Origin: HGM13006 sp900757695
GTDB taxonomy: Bacteria > Bacillota > Clostridia > Oscillospirales > Oscillospiraceae
Length of the DNA: 64,000 nt
Reading direction: 5' to 3'
NCBI GenBank assembly: GCA_959607825.1
Contig: CAUHNW010000004.1
Coordinates: 62,001-126,000 of the forward strand
The notes under the pieces were generated by a model. It was given only the letters and a program-made list of their open reading frames with translations, did no database searches and had not been told where the DNA came from. Below, one piece after another: positions 39,728 through 47,347 of this stretch; positions within the stretch are counted from its first letter, which is position 1, and each line of letters begins with the position of its first letter. Made by a program: the position numbers and the translations under genes.

Positions 39728-39818
39728 ATCTCAAGAAGCGCCTGCCCGGAGGGGGCAGGCTGTCCCGCGCCTGAGGGGGCGGGGCAAAGCGACAATCTAT
39801 ATAAGGGAGTTTAAGCAA

Positions 39819-41978
39819 ATGGGCAAAATTTCTTTGTTTATAGATGGCACCGAGATTCAGGCCGAAGAGGGCATGAGCGTACTGGAAGCTTCTCTGGCCG
39901 CGGGCATCTATATCCCGCATCTGTGTTCCCATCCCGATCTGCCTGCCACCGGCGGATGTAAAATGTGCGTGGTGGAGATTGACGGGCAGGAGACCCCGGT
40001 TTCCTCCTGCGTCACCGAGGTTCAGGAGGGTATGAAGGTTCATACCAAGTCCGAACAGCTGTCCCAGCTCCGTAAGATCGCACTGGAGCTCATTATGGCT
40101 GGCCATCCCCATGACTGCACCGGCTGCCGGGCCTACGGCAACTGTGAGCTGCAGGCTATGTGGCAGTATCTGGGCGTGCTCCATGCCCGCATGAAGGACG
40201 AGTTCCCTGAGAAGACCACCCTGAAGATCGGCACAGGTACTCCCGTTATCATCCGGGAGAATGACCGCTGCATTCAGTGCGGCCGCTGCGTCCGTGCCTG
40301 CGGTAGCCTCCGGAAGGTCGGCGCCATCGACTATCAGAAGAAGGGCATGGAGACCTACATCTCCACTCCCGAGGATCTGCCCCTTAACCAGTCCGAGTGT
40401 CGGTTCTGCTCTGCCTGCGTAGAGGTCTGTCCCACCGGTGCTCTGGTGGATATGGAGGGCCTGTTCCGCAGTGATCTGCCCCGTGAGCAGGCGCTGGTGC
40501 CCTGCCGTGCCGATTGCCCGGCTCATATCGATATCCCCGCATTCCTGCGCTTTATTGCACAGGGTAAGTATGACGAGGCCCATGCGGTCATGCACGAGAA
40601 GGTTCCCTTCCCCCATTCTCTGGGTTATGTGTGCAACCATCGCTGCGAGACCGCCTGTAAGCGGGAAAAGCTCAACCGCGCGATCTCCATCTGCTCCATG
40701 AAGCGCTTTGCCGCTGAGCATGATGAGACTCAGCTGTGGAAGGGCAAGGGCTTCCAGAATCCCGACACCGGCAAGAAGGTCGCAGTTGTTGGCGGCGGCC
40801 CCTGCGGCATGACGGCTGCTTATTACCTCAAAAAGCTGGGCCACGATGTGACCGTATATGAGAAGGATCCCATTGCCGGCGGCCATATGGCCAAGGGTAT
40901 GCCGGAGTTCCGTATCCCCGGTGCTGACGTAGCCCGTGAGATCAAGGACATCACCGACATCGGCGTAAAGCTGCTGGTGAACTCTCCGGTTGAGAACGTG
41001 GCGGAACTCAAGAAGGACTATGATGCCGTTCTGGTCACCATCGGTACCTCTGTGGGTAAGAAGCTCAACTATCTGCCCGGCTCCAACTTCCGCAATGTAT
41101 ATACCGCAGTACAGCTGCTGAAAGACAACCGCCTGAAGCTGGCGGTTCCCGGCTATGAGATGAAGCTGGACCTTGGCAAGAAGGTCTGCATCATCGGCGG
41201 CGGCAACGTGTCCATCGACTGTGCCCGTACCCTGCGCCGTATGGGCTGCGAAGTCAACATCGTTTGCTTGGAGAAGGGCGAGAAGATGCTGGCTGACAAG
41301 CAGGAGATCAAGGAAGCCAAGGAAGAGGGCGTCCGGTTCTATGACGGCCACTCCAACGAGGCCATTGAGGGCACCGAAGAGCAGGTTACCGGCCTGCGTG
41401 TCCATGAGGTCGAGAGCTTCTACTTTGATGAGAACCGCAATCTGGTTGAAAACCAGGTGCCCGATTCCACCAAGGTTCTGGAGTGCGACTCCGTGGTGTT
41501 CGCTTCCGGTCAGGTCACCGGCCTCACCGATGCCTTTGGTCTGGAGCTCAACCGCTTTGGCTACCCCATTGACCCCGAGACCGGCAAGTCCGGCTATAAG
41601 ACCTCTATCCCCGGCGTGTTTACCGCTGGCGATGTAATCACCGGTACCAAGTTCGTCATTGATGCGATTGCCGGTGCCCGTGAGGTCACCACCATCATTG
41701 ACCAGTTCCTGGGCGGTGAGGGCAAGATCGACGAGACTCTGGTAGAGCGCACCCTGAATCCGGAGCTTGGCCCCATCAAGGGCTTTGGTCTCCAGCCCAG
41801 AGTGGATACCATTGTGGTGGATCCCGAGACCCGCATGAGCCCTGAGCATCTGTGGGATAAGGTTGACCAGAACTTTACTTGCGAGATGGCACAGTGTGAG
41901 GCAAGCCGCTGCCTGCAGTGCGACCTGCGTGTGCCCATCAAGAAGGTTGAAAACTTCAACGCTTACAGCAAGAGATAA
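39819..41978 (+). CDS. Multi-cluster FAD-dependent oxidoreductase (ferredoxin/NuoG N-terminus fused to GltD-like core)
   Basis: 719 residues from ATG 39819. Residues 1-80 are a plant-type [2Fe-2S] domain (CSHPDLPATGGCKMC). Next comes a His-Cys [4Fe-4S] site (HPHDCTGCRAYGNCELQ), then two ferredoxin motifs, CIQCGRCVRAC and CRFCSACVEVC. From about 225 the GltD-type core starts with PCRADCPAHIDIPAFLRFIA, FAD motif VVGGGPCGMTAAYYL near 323 and NAD(P) motif IIGGGNVSIDCA near 457. GVFTAGDVITGTKFVIDAIAGAREV closes the flavin site. It resembles NfnB/SfrB-type NADPH:acceptor enzymes with an extra hydrogenase-like Fe-S domain. Acceptor unknown; no glutamate synthase large subunit adjoins. Confidence 0.85.
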   Translation: MGKISLFIDGTEIQAEEGMSVLEASLAAGIYIPHLCSHPDLPATGGCKMCVVEIDGQETPVSSCVTEVQEGMKVHTKSEQLSQLRKIALELIMAGHPHDCTGCRAYGNCELQAMWQYLGVLHARMKDEFPEKTTLKIGTGTPVIIRENDRCIQCGRCVRACGSLRKVGAIDYQKKGMETYISTPEDLPLNQSECRFCSACVEVCPTGALVDMEGLFRSDLPREQALVPCRADCPAHIDIPAFLRFIAQGKYDEAHAVMHEKVPFPHSLGYVCNHRCETACKREKLNRAISICSMKRFAAEHDETQLWKGKGFQNPDTGKKVAVVGGGPCGMTAAYYLKKLGHDVTVYEKDPIAGGHMAKGMPEFRIPGADVAREIKDITDIGVKLLVNSPVENVAELKKDYDAVLVTIGTSVGKKLNYLPGSNFRNVYTAVQLLKDNRLKLAVPGYEMKLDLGKKVCIIGGGNVSIDCARTLRRMGCEVNIVCLEKGEKMLADKQEIKEAKEEGVRFYDGHSNEAIEGTEEQVTGLRVHEVESFYFDENRNLVENQVPDSTKVLECDSVVFASGQVTGLTDAFGLELNRFGYPIDPETGKSGYKTSIPGVFTAGDVITGTKFVIDAIAGAREVTTIIDQFLGGEGKIDETLVERTLNPELGPIKGFGLQPRVDTIVVDPETRMSPEHLWDKVDQNFTCEMAQCEASRCLQCDLRVPIKKVENFNAYSKR

Positions 41979-41992
41979 GGGAGGGTTATTCG

Positions 41993-42670
41993 ATGATTAA
42001 TAAGGATATGTTGGCTGCAAATAAGGAAAAGTGTCTGGAGCGCGCAGCCAAGCTCCCCGAGGCTCCTGCTGCCGCCAATGAGACCACCTGCCCTGTGGCA
42101 TGGTGTCTGGACATGGTCAAGGCGGCCCGTGCGGATGCATGCGGCAAGAGCGTCATGTGCCGGGATGGCCTGTGGCAGCTTCAGCTGATGCTGGAGGGCA
42201 TTATGAACGGCCAGTCCAATTCTGACGATCTGGACGTTATGAAGGAGACCCTGGTTGCCATGAAGACCGTTGGGTGCCCCAACACCCAGAAGGTCGCAAC
42301 GCTGATCCTCACCTCTCTGGAGCAGAATGCCGAGGAGTGGGATCTCCATGTTCGCCGTCATCGCTGCACTGCACTCAAGTGCTACTATAGCCTGTACATT
42401 GATCCCGCTGTCTGCAAGGGCAACGGTGCCTGCCTGAAGGCTTGCCCCGCTGGTGCGGTAGTCGGCGGCGAGGGTATGATCAGCGTCATCAAGGACGACA
42501 GCGGCCTGAAGACCGAGGTGTTCATCGCTTCCTGTCCCAACGGCGCTATCAAGAAGTATGGCGGCCCCGTCAAGCCCAGAACTCCCGCAGATCCCGTGCC
42601 TGTGGGCTCCTTCGGCGCCGAGGGCGGCGCAGCTGCTGCCGGCGGCGGACGGAGAAGAAGAAGAGGCTGA
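41993..42670 (+). CDS. NuoF-tail-like iron-sulfur protein, partner of the FAD oxidoreductase
   Basis: 225 residues, 14 bases after the flavoprotein. Residues 1-115 resemble the C-terminal cluster-binding helix bundle of NuoF (TTCPVAWCLDMVKAARADACGKSVMCRDGLWQLQLML), with no FMN or NADH domain. From about 130 a ferredoxin-like domain follows, with CTALKCYYSLYIDPAVCKGNGACLKACPAGAV and a later FIASCPNGAIKKYGG; the second CxxCxxC is incomplete, so one cluster is likely. The Gly/Ala-rich tail ends in RRRRR. It is probably an electron-transfer subunit for the preceding protein. A terminator follows. Confidence 0.78.
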   Translation: MINKDMLAANKEKCLERAAKLPEAPAAANETTCPVAWCLDMVKAARADACGKSVMCRDGLWQLQLMLEGIMNGQSNSDDLDVMKETLVAMKTVGCPNTQKVATLILTSLEQNAEEWDLHVRRHRCTALKCYYSLYIDPAVCKGNGACLKACPAGAVVGGEGMISVIKDDSGLKTEVFIASCPNGAIKKYGGPVKPRTPADPVPVGSFGAEGGAAAAGGGRRRRRG

Positions 42671-42719
42671 TCTGTGCGCTGCACAGTGTAATAGCGTCAA
42701 ATACTATTGTGGTTCAGCG

Positions 42720-42753
42720 GAGGCCGGAGGGGAATCCTCCGGCCTCTGATTTT
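42720..42753 (+). terminator. Terminator of the redox pair
   Basis: GAGGCCGGAGG-ggaat-CCTCCGGCCTC, then TGATTTTT. Confidence 0.88.
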
Positions 42754-42771
42754 TGATAAAGGAGCGCAAAA

Positions 42772-43926
42772 ATGGTCATCATCCATGCATACATCTACCC
42801 CGTTGTGGGGGAGCCGATCCAAGACGGCTATCTGCGGTTTACATCAACCATTGAGGAAATGGGCCCTATGGGGCAGTATCGGCCTGCGGATGGAGAAACG
42901 GTCTATGACGCCGCAGGCAAGTGGCTGCTTCCGGGCTTTGTGGATATTCATACCCATCTGGGGCTGTTTGGCGATGGCGTAGGCTTTGAGTCGGAGGACT
43001 GCAACGAGGCAACCGACCCGGTGACGCCGCAGCTCCGGGTCATTGATGCCATCAATCCCATGGACCGGACGTTTCAGGATGCCCGGGCCGGAGGCGTGAC
43101 CTCGGTGATCGTTGCGCCCGGGTCGGCCAATCCCATTGCGGGACAGGCGGCGGCCATACGTACCTATGGGCGGCGCATTGACGATATGATCCTCCGTGCT
43201 CCTGCGGCTATGAAATTTGCACTGGGGGAAAATCCAAAGAGCAATTACAATGACCGGGATGAGATGCCGGTGACCCGAATGGCCACGGCAGCACTGATTC
43301 GGGAGAACCTCCGAAAAGCACAGGAGTACATGGAAAAGCAGCAGCTTAGTCAGGAGGATCCGGACTTTGATGCGCCGGATTTTGATATGAAGCTGGAAGC
43401 CCTGATCCCGGTGCTTCAGCGGAGGTGCCAGGCACATTTTCATGCCCATCGGCTGGATGATATTTTTACCGCCATCCGCATTGCAAAAGAATTTGATCTG
43501 GATTACGTGATCATCCATGGGACGGAAGCCTATTTGGCCCCGGACATCATAAAGGAAGAGCATGCAAGGGTCGTTACCGGCCCAAATCTGCTGGATCGCT
43601 GCAAGCCGGAGCTCAAGAATATGAGCTTTGCGGGGCCTGCGGTCCTGTGGGAAAACGGTGTGCTTTGCTCCATTTGCACCGATCATCCGGAGACACCGCT
43701 GCAATATTTGCCCCTGTGTGCGGCCATGGCGGTACGCGCCGGGATGAGCCGGAACGGAGCACTGGAGGCCATTACCATCAATCCGGCAAGGATCGCCGGG
43801 CTGGATGATCACATCGGAAGCCTTGAGATCGGAAAGGATGCCGATCTTGTGGTTGCCAGCGGAGATCCGCTGGAGCTGGAAACCCGTATTGAGGCGGTAT
43901 ATTCATTGGGAAGGAAGTGCGTCTGA
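42772..43926 (+). CDS. Amidohydrolase family protein
   Basis: 384 residues. The N-terminal composite domain ends at WLLPGFVDIHTHLG, with metal ligands H60 and H62. Further histidines are in CQAHFHAHRLDDI and YVIIHGTEAY, and the catalytic Asp is probable in CTDHPETPL. TINPARIAGLDDHIGSLEIGKDADLVVASGDPL is the standard C-terminus of amidohydrolases. It belongs to the imidazolonepropionase/dihydroorotase-like superfamily; which ring or amide it opens is unknown. AAAGGAGCGC precedes the ATG. The next gene (fumarase alpha) starts one base after its stop, so they are co-transcribed. Confidence 0.85.
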   Translation: MVIIHAYIYPVVGEPIQDGYLRFTSTIEEMGPMGQYRPADGETVYDAAGKWLLPGFVDIHTHLGLFGDGVGFESEDCNEATDPVTPQLRVIDAINPMDRTFQDARAGGVTSVIVAPGSANPIAGQAAAIRTYGRRIDDMILRAPAAMKFALGENPKSNYNDRDEMPVTRMATAALIRENLRKAQEYMEKQQLSQEDPDFDAPDFDMKLEALIPVLQRRCQAHFHAHRLDDIFTAIRIAKEFDLDYVIIHGTEAYLAPDIIKEEHARVVTGPNLLDRCKPELKNMSFAGPAVLWENGVLCSICTDHPETPLQYLPLCAAMAVRAGMSRNGALEAITINPARIAGLDDHIGSLEIGKDADLVVASGDPLELETRIEAVYSLGRKCV

Positions 43927-43927
43927 A

Positions 43928-44770
43928 ATGAGACAGATCAGCTGTGAAGAGATCACTGCTCTGGTGGAAAAACTCTGTATCCAGGCTGCTACGGTACTGC
44001 CGGATGACCTGTGCCGGGTTATTGAGACTGCCGAGCAGAAGGAAGAAAGCCCGGTGGGCAAGGGGATCTTGCAGGATATCACAAAGAATTTCCAGATGGC
44101 CCGGGAGAAGGGCGTGCCCATTTGTCAGGATACCGGTATGGCAGTGGTATTTCTGACGCTGGGACAGGAGGTGCACATTACCGGCGGCAGCTTGACGGAC
44201 GCTGTGAACCTCGGCGTGCACAACGGATACCTGAATGGGTTCCTGCGCTGCTCTGTGGTGGGAGATCCGCTGCGCCGGGAGAACACCGGAGATAATACAC
44301 CGGCTGTGCTCCATACAGAGATCGTCCCGGGAGACGGATTCGAGATCACCGTTGCACCCAAGGGCTTTGGCAGCGAGAATATGTCCGCTATGAAGATGTT
44401 TACCCCGGCGGCCACATGGCAGAATATTGAGGACTGGATCGTGGAGAGCGTTTCTACAGCGGGCTCCAACCCCTGCCCGCCGGTGGTGGTGGGCGTTGGT
44501 CTGGGCGGTACCATAGAAAAGTGTGCGCTGGAAGCCAAAAAGGCACTGCTGATGCCCATGGATCAGCCGAATCCAGATGCGTTTTATGGAGAAAAGGAAG
44601 CGGCGCTGCTGACCCATATCAACCGGCTTGGAATCGGGCCTCAGGGAATGGGCGGCAGGACCACGGCGCTGGCGGTGCATATCCGTCCCAGTGCGACCCA
44701 CATTGCGGGACTTCCCTGCGTGGTGAACATGAGCTGTCACGCTACCCGTCATGCTTCCGGGAAGCTGTAA
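43928..44770 (+). CDS. Class I fumarate hydratase alpha subunit (FumA/TtdA N-terminal type), no beta adjacent
   Basis: 280 residues from ATG 43928. The [4Fe-4S]-binding family features are VPICQDTGMAVVFLTLGQEV, NPCPPVVVGVGLGG and LPCVVNMSCHATRHA; the cysteines in these three segments are the expected cluster ligands. RENTGDNTPAVLHTEIVPGD is also conserved. Two-subunit fumarases (and L-tartrate dehydratases) require a beta subunit, normally the next gene. Here the following 200 bases hold only the rimP promoter and leader, so beta must be encoded elsewhere. Fumarate versus tartrate or mesaconate as substrate cannot be decided. Confidence 0.88.
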   Translation: MRQISCEEITALVEKLCIQAATVLPDDLCRVIETAEQKEESPVGKGILQDITKNFQMAREKGVPICQDTGMAVVFLTLGQEVHITGGSLTDAVNLGVHNGYLNGFLRCSVVGDPLRRENTGDNTPAVLHTEIVPGDGFEITVAPKGFGSENMSAMKMFTPAATWQNIEDWIVESVSTAGSNPCPPVVVGVGLGGTIEKCALEAKKALLMPMDQPNPDAFYGEKEAALLTHINRLGIGPQGMGGRTTALAVHIRPSATHIAGLPCVVNMSCHATRHASGKL

Positions 44771-44873
44771 GCGGACTGAAAATGCAAAGGCAGCGCCGCA
44801 CAATTACTTCTCCGGGCACCGGAAAATCATGTGGTGCTGTTCAAAGTTTTTCAGGCAGAAGGCGGGAAAAGCC

Positions 44874-44902
44874 TTGCAAAGTCTGGCAAAGCGTGCTATA
44901 AT
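44874..44902 (+). promoter_or_regulatory. Promoter of the rimP-ribF operon
   Basis: TTGCAA (44874-44879), 17-base spacer, consensus TATAAT (44897-44902). Confidence 0.75.
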
Positions 44903-44927
44903 CATCCTGTAAGTATGTTAGTCTAAG

Positions 44928-44955
44928 AGAGTGGGCCGGTGGCCCACTCTTTCTT
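44928..44955 (+). terminator. Leader hairpin (possible attenuator) before rimP
   Basis: AGAGTGGGCC-ggt-GGCCCACTCT followed by TTCTT lies about 20 bases downstream of the expected transcription start and 19 bases before the rimP start, where it could terminate early transcription. Confidence 0.6.
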
Positions 44956-44973
44956 GCTGAATAAGGGGGCAAT

Positions 44974-45429
44974 ATGAGTAAGATCACAGATCGGGTATGG
45001 AAGCTGGCGGAGCCGGTGGCAGCGCAGTTCGGACTGCGCATCTGGGATATTGAATATGTTCGGGAAGGTGCGGACTGGTTTCTGCGGGTTTATATCGACA
45101 AGGATGGCCCGGTGGATATCAATGACTGCGAGAACGTTTCCCGGGCGCTGGATCCTATTCTGGACGAGGAAGATCCCATCCCGGACAGCTACACCTTTGA
45201 GGTCTGCTCCGCAGGCTGTGAGCGGGTGCTGAAGCGCCCCGGAGATTTTCAGCAGTTTTTGGGCAGCAAGGTGCTGCTGCGGCTGTATCGTCCCAGAGAC
45301 GGACGGAAAGAATATATTGGCGTCCTGAAAGACTATCAGGATGGCACCATTACATTGGAAGCAGGACAGGACACTTTGACCTTTGCACCGGATGAGACCG
45401 CTATGGTGCGACTCTATGCGGAATTTTGA
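44974..45429 (+). CDS. rimP: Ribosome maturation factor RimP
   Basis: 151 residues, normal length. IWDIEYVREGADWFLRVYIDKDGPVDINDCENVSRALDPILDEEDPIPDSYTFEVCSAGCERVLKRPGDF covers the conserved N-terminal domain (the usual SPGLDRPL reads SAGCERVL); an SH3-like C-terminal domain follows (FLGSKVLLRLYRPRDGRKEYIGVLKDY). It is needed for 30S subunit maturation. Gene order rimP-nusA-rnpM-ylxQ-infB-rbfA is classical. Confidence 0.95.
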   Translation: MSKITDRVWKLAEPVAAQFGLRIWDIEYVREGADWFLRVYIDKDGPVDINDCENVSRALDPILDEEDPIPDSYTFEVCSAGCERVLKRPGDFQQFLGSKVLLRLYRPRDGRKEYIGVLKDYQDGTITLEAGQDTLTFAPDETAMVRLYAEF

Positions 45430-45446
45430 TTGGAGGAATTTGAAAA

Positions 45447-46622
45447 ATGAACGCCGAAATTATGGGAGCGCTGGACCAGCTGGAAAAGGAAAAGGGCATC
45501 CCCAAGGACTATATGCTGGAAAAGATCACTCAGGCGCTGCTGGCTGCCTATAAGAAGGATCACACCGGCTACACCGAGAATGTTGTGGTCAACATTGTTG
45601 ACGGTGAAATGAAGATGTTTGTTCAGAAGGAAGTGGTGGAGGACGTTCAGTTCCCCGCTACGGAGATCTCTGTGGGGGAAGCACAGAAGTATTGCCCCGG
45701 TGCCGTGGAGGGCGATGTGGTAGAGGTAGAGATGAAGGCCAAGCAGTTTGGCCGAATCGCTGCCCAGACCGCCAAGGGCGTCATCATTCAGGGCATCCGT
45801 GAGGCAGAGCGTGAGGCAACCTATGGCCGGTTTACCTCCAAGGCGCATGAGATGTTCACCGGCTCCGTTCTGCGGATTGACCCCATCAACCAGGGCATTA
45901 CCGTTCGCATCGGCAGCGGCACGGATAAGATGGACGCTTACCTGAGCGCAGGCGAGCAGGTGCCCGGAGAGGAATGGCATGAGGGCGAGACCATCCGGGT
46001 CTATGTGGTAGATGTACGCAAGTCTGCCCATGGCCCACAGGTGATGGTGTCCCGGACTCATCCCGGCCTTGTGAAGCGGCTCTTTGAACTGGAGGTGCCG
46101 GAGATTGCCGATGGTACCGTAGAGATCAAGTCCATTGCCCGTGAGGCCGGCAGCCGTACCAAGCTGGCAGTTTGGGCTTCCGACCCGGACATCGATCCCG
46201 TTGGCACCTGCGTTGGCCCCAGAGGCGGCCGTGTGGGCGCTGTGGTAGACGAGCTGGGCGGCGAAAAGATGGATATTATCAAGTATTCTGAAGATCCTGC
46301 GGAATTTGTTGCAGCGGCACTGTCTCCTGCGGATGTACTTCAGGTGATCACCTACCCCGGCACGAAGAACTGCCGGGTGGTCGTGCCGGATGACCAGCTG
46401 TCCCTTGCCATTGGCAAGGAGGGGCAGAATGCCCGCCTTGCAGCCCGTCTTACCGGCTATAAGATCGATATCAAGTCCAAGACTGCCGCTGCGGAGCTGG
46501 AAGAAGAAGAGGCTCAGGCCGCAGAGAAAACTGCGGAAGAGACCGAGGCCCAGAACGAGACTGTGTCGGAGACGGCAGAGAAGCCCGAAAATGATGACGA
46601 GCTGGTAACGCTGGACGACTAA
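45447..46622 (+). CDS. nusA: Transcription termination/antitermination factor NusA
   Basis: 391 residues. The N-terminal RNA polymerase-binding domain (MNAEIMGALDQLEKEKGIPKDYMLEKITQALLAAYKK) precedes S1 (FTGSVLRIDPINQGITVRIG) and two KH domains (RTKLAVWASDPDIDPVGTCVGPRGGRVGAVVDELGGEKMDIIKYSED, and DDQLSLAIGKEGQNARLAARLTGYKIDIKS). As in Firmicutes it lacks the C-terminal AR repeats; an acidic tail takes their place. GGAGGAATTTGAAA precedes the start. It may also regulate its own operon through the leader hairpin at 44928, an inference. Confidence 0.96.
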   Translation: MNAEIMGALDQLEKEKGIPKDYMLEKITQALLAAYKKDHTGYTENVVVNIVDGEMKMFVQKEVVEDVQFPATEISVGEAQKYCPGAVEGDVVEVEMKAKQFGRIAAQTAKGVIIQGIREAEREATYGRFTSKAHEMFTGSVLRIDPINQGITVRIGSGTDKMDAYLSAGEQVPGEEWHEGETIRVYVVDVRKSAHGPQVMVSRTHPGLVKRLFELEVPEIADGTVEIKSIAREAGSRTKLAVWASDPDIDPVGTCVGPRGGRVGAVVDELGGEKMDIIKYSEDPAEFVAAALSPADVLQVITYPGTKNCRVVVPDDQLSLAIGKEGQNARLAARLTGYKIDIKSKTAAAELEEEEAQAAEKTAEETEAQNETVSETAEKPENDDELVTLDD

Positions 46623-46653
46623 TCCCCATGATTTGATCCGAAAGAGGTGCGTT

Positions 46654-46923
46654 ATGAAGAAGATCCCCATGCGGCAGTGTGTTGGCTGCCGGGAAATGAA
46701 ACCGAAAAAAGATCTGGTACGGGTGGTAAAGTCCCCGGAAGGCGTGATCTCCATGGATCTTCGGGGCAAGGCGCCGGGCCGCGGCGCATATGTGTGCCGC
46801 AGCAGTGAATGCCTGCGTCGAGCGGTAAAATCCGGCGCATTGGCTCGCAGCTTTGATACCGCCGTACCTGCGGAGATATTTGAGCAGCTGGAGCAGCAGA
46901 TGGAGGCGACAGAGGATGAATGA
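46654..46923 (+). CDS. rnpM: RNase P modulator RnpM (YlxR)
   Basis: 89 residues from ATG 46654, behind AAAGAGGTGC. IPMRQCVGCREMKPKKDLVRVVKSPEG and GKAPGRGAYVCRSSECLRRAVKSGALARSF are the YlxR signature; C9, C12 and two later cysteines may be structural. The family was long of unknown function and is now described as an RNase P modulator in Firmicutes. It overlaps ylxQ by eight bases. Confidence 0.92.
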   Translation: MKKIPMRQCVGCREMKPKKDLVRVVKSPEGVISMDLRGKAPGRGAYVCRSSECLRRAVKSGALARSFDTAVPAEIFEQLEQQMEATEDE

Positions 46924-47326
46924 AAAGGCCCTGGGACTTCTGGGAATATCCCAAAAGGGCGGCAATATAGAGATCGGCGAGGAGCCGGTAGGCGCAGTGG
47001 CCCGCGCAGGAAAGGCAAGACTCATCATCCTGGCCTCAGATGCGGCAGGCCATACCATTCGCAGAGCCCAGTCTTTTGCGGCGCTGCATACAAGTCCCCT
47101 GATCCAGATCGATGCGGATAAGGATACGTTGGGCGCAGTTTTTGGCCGGAATTCCGTGGCCATGGCGGCGCTGACTGACGTGTTCCTTGCCCAGCGCTTT
47201 CTGGAGACACTGGCAGAGCCGGAGCGCTATGGTGCCCAGCTGGAGGCAGTCCGGGAAAAGGCAGCATCCATGAAGCAGCGGCAGGCAGAGCGTCGGCGTG
47301 CCCAGAAGAAAAAGGGGAAAAGATAG
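46916..47326 (+). CDS. YlxQ, L7Ae-family RNA-binding protein
   Basis: 136 residues from ATG 46916. EKALGLLGISQKGGNIEIGEEPVGAVARAGKARLIILASDAAGHTIRRAQ is the L7Ae/L30e fold that binds kink-turn RNA; a Lys/Arg-rich C-terminus follows. B. subtilis YlxQ occupies the same position between ylxR and infB. The C-terminal 40 basic residues are longer than usual. Confidence 0.88.
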   Translation: MNEKALGLLGISQKGGNIEIGEEPVGAVARAGKARLIILASDAAGHTIRRAQSFAALHTSPLIQIDADKDTLGAVFGRNSVAMAALTDVFLAQRFLETLAEPERYGAQLEAVREKAASMKQRQAERRRAQKKKGKR

Positions 47327-47347
47327 TAAGTATTTGGAGGTGGCTCT

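Larger units (their letters stand above)
39498..39818. other. Intergenic region before the redox pair
   Basis: Contains the hairpin at 39519-39561, a promoter at 39699-39727, and in the leader two GC-rich stem-loops: GCCTGCCC/GGGCAGGC (39740-39760) and CCCGC/GCGGG (39764-39783). No gene is seen. Confidence 0.6.

Noticed and set aside
44874..44973. rimP leader considered as a tRNA or known riboswitch
   Set aside because: Only one simple hairpin is present; no cloverleaf or recognised aptamer core.
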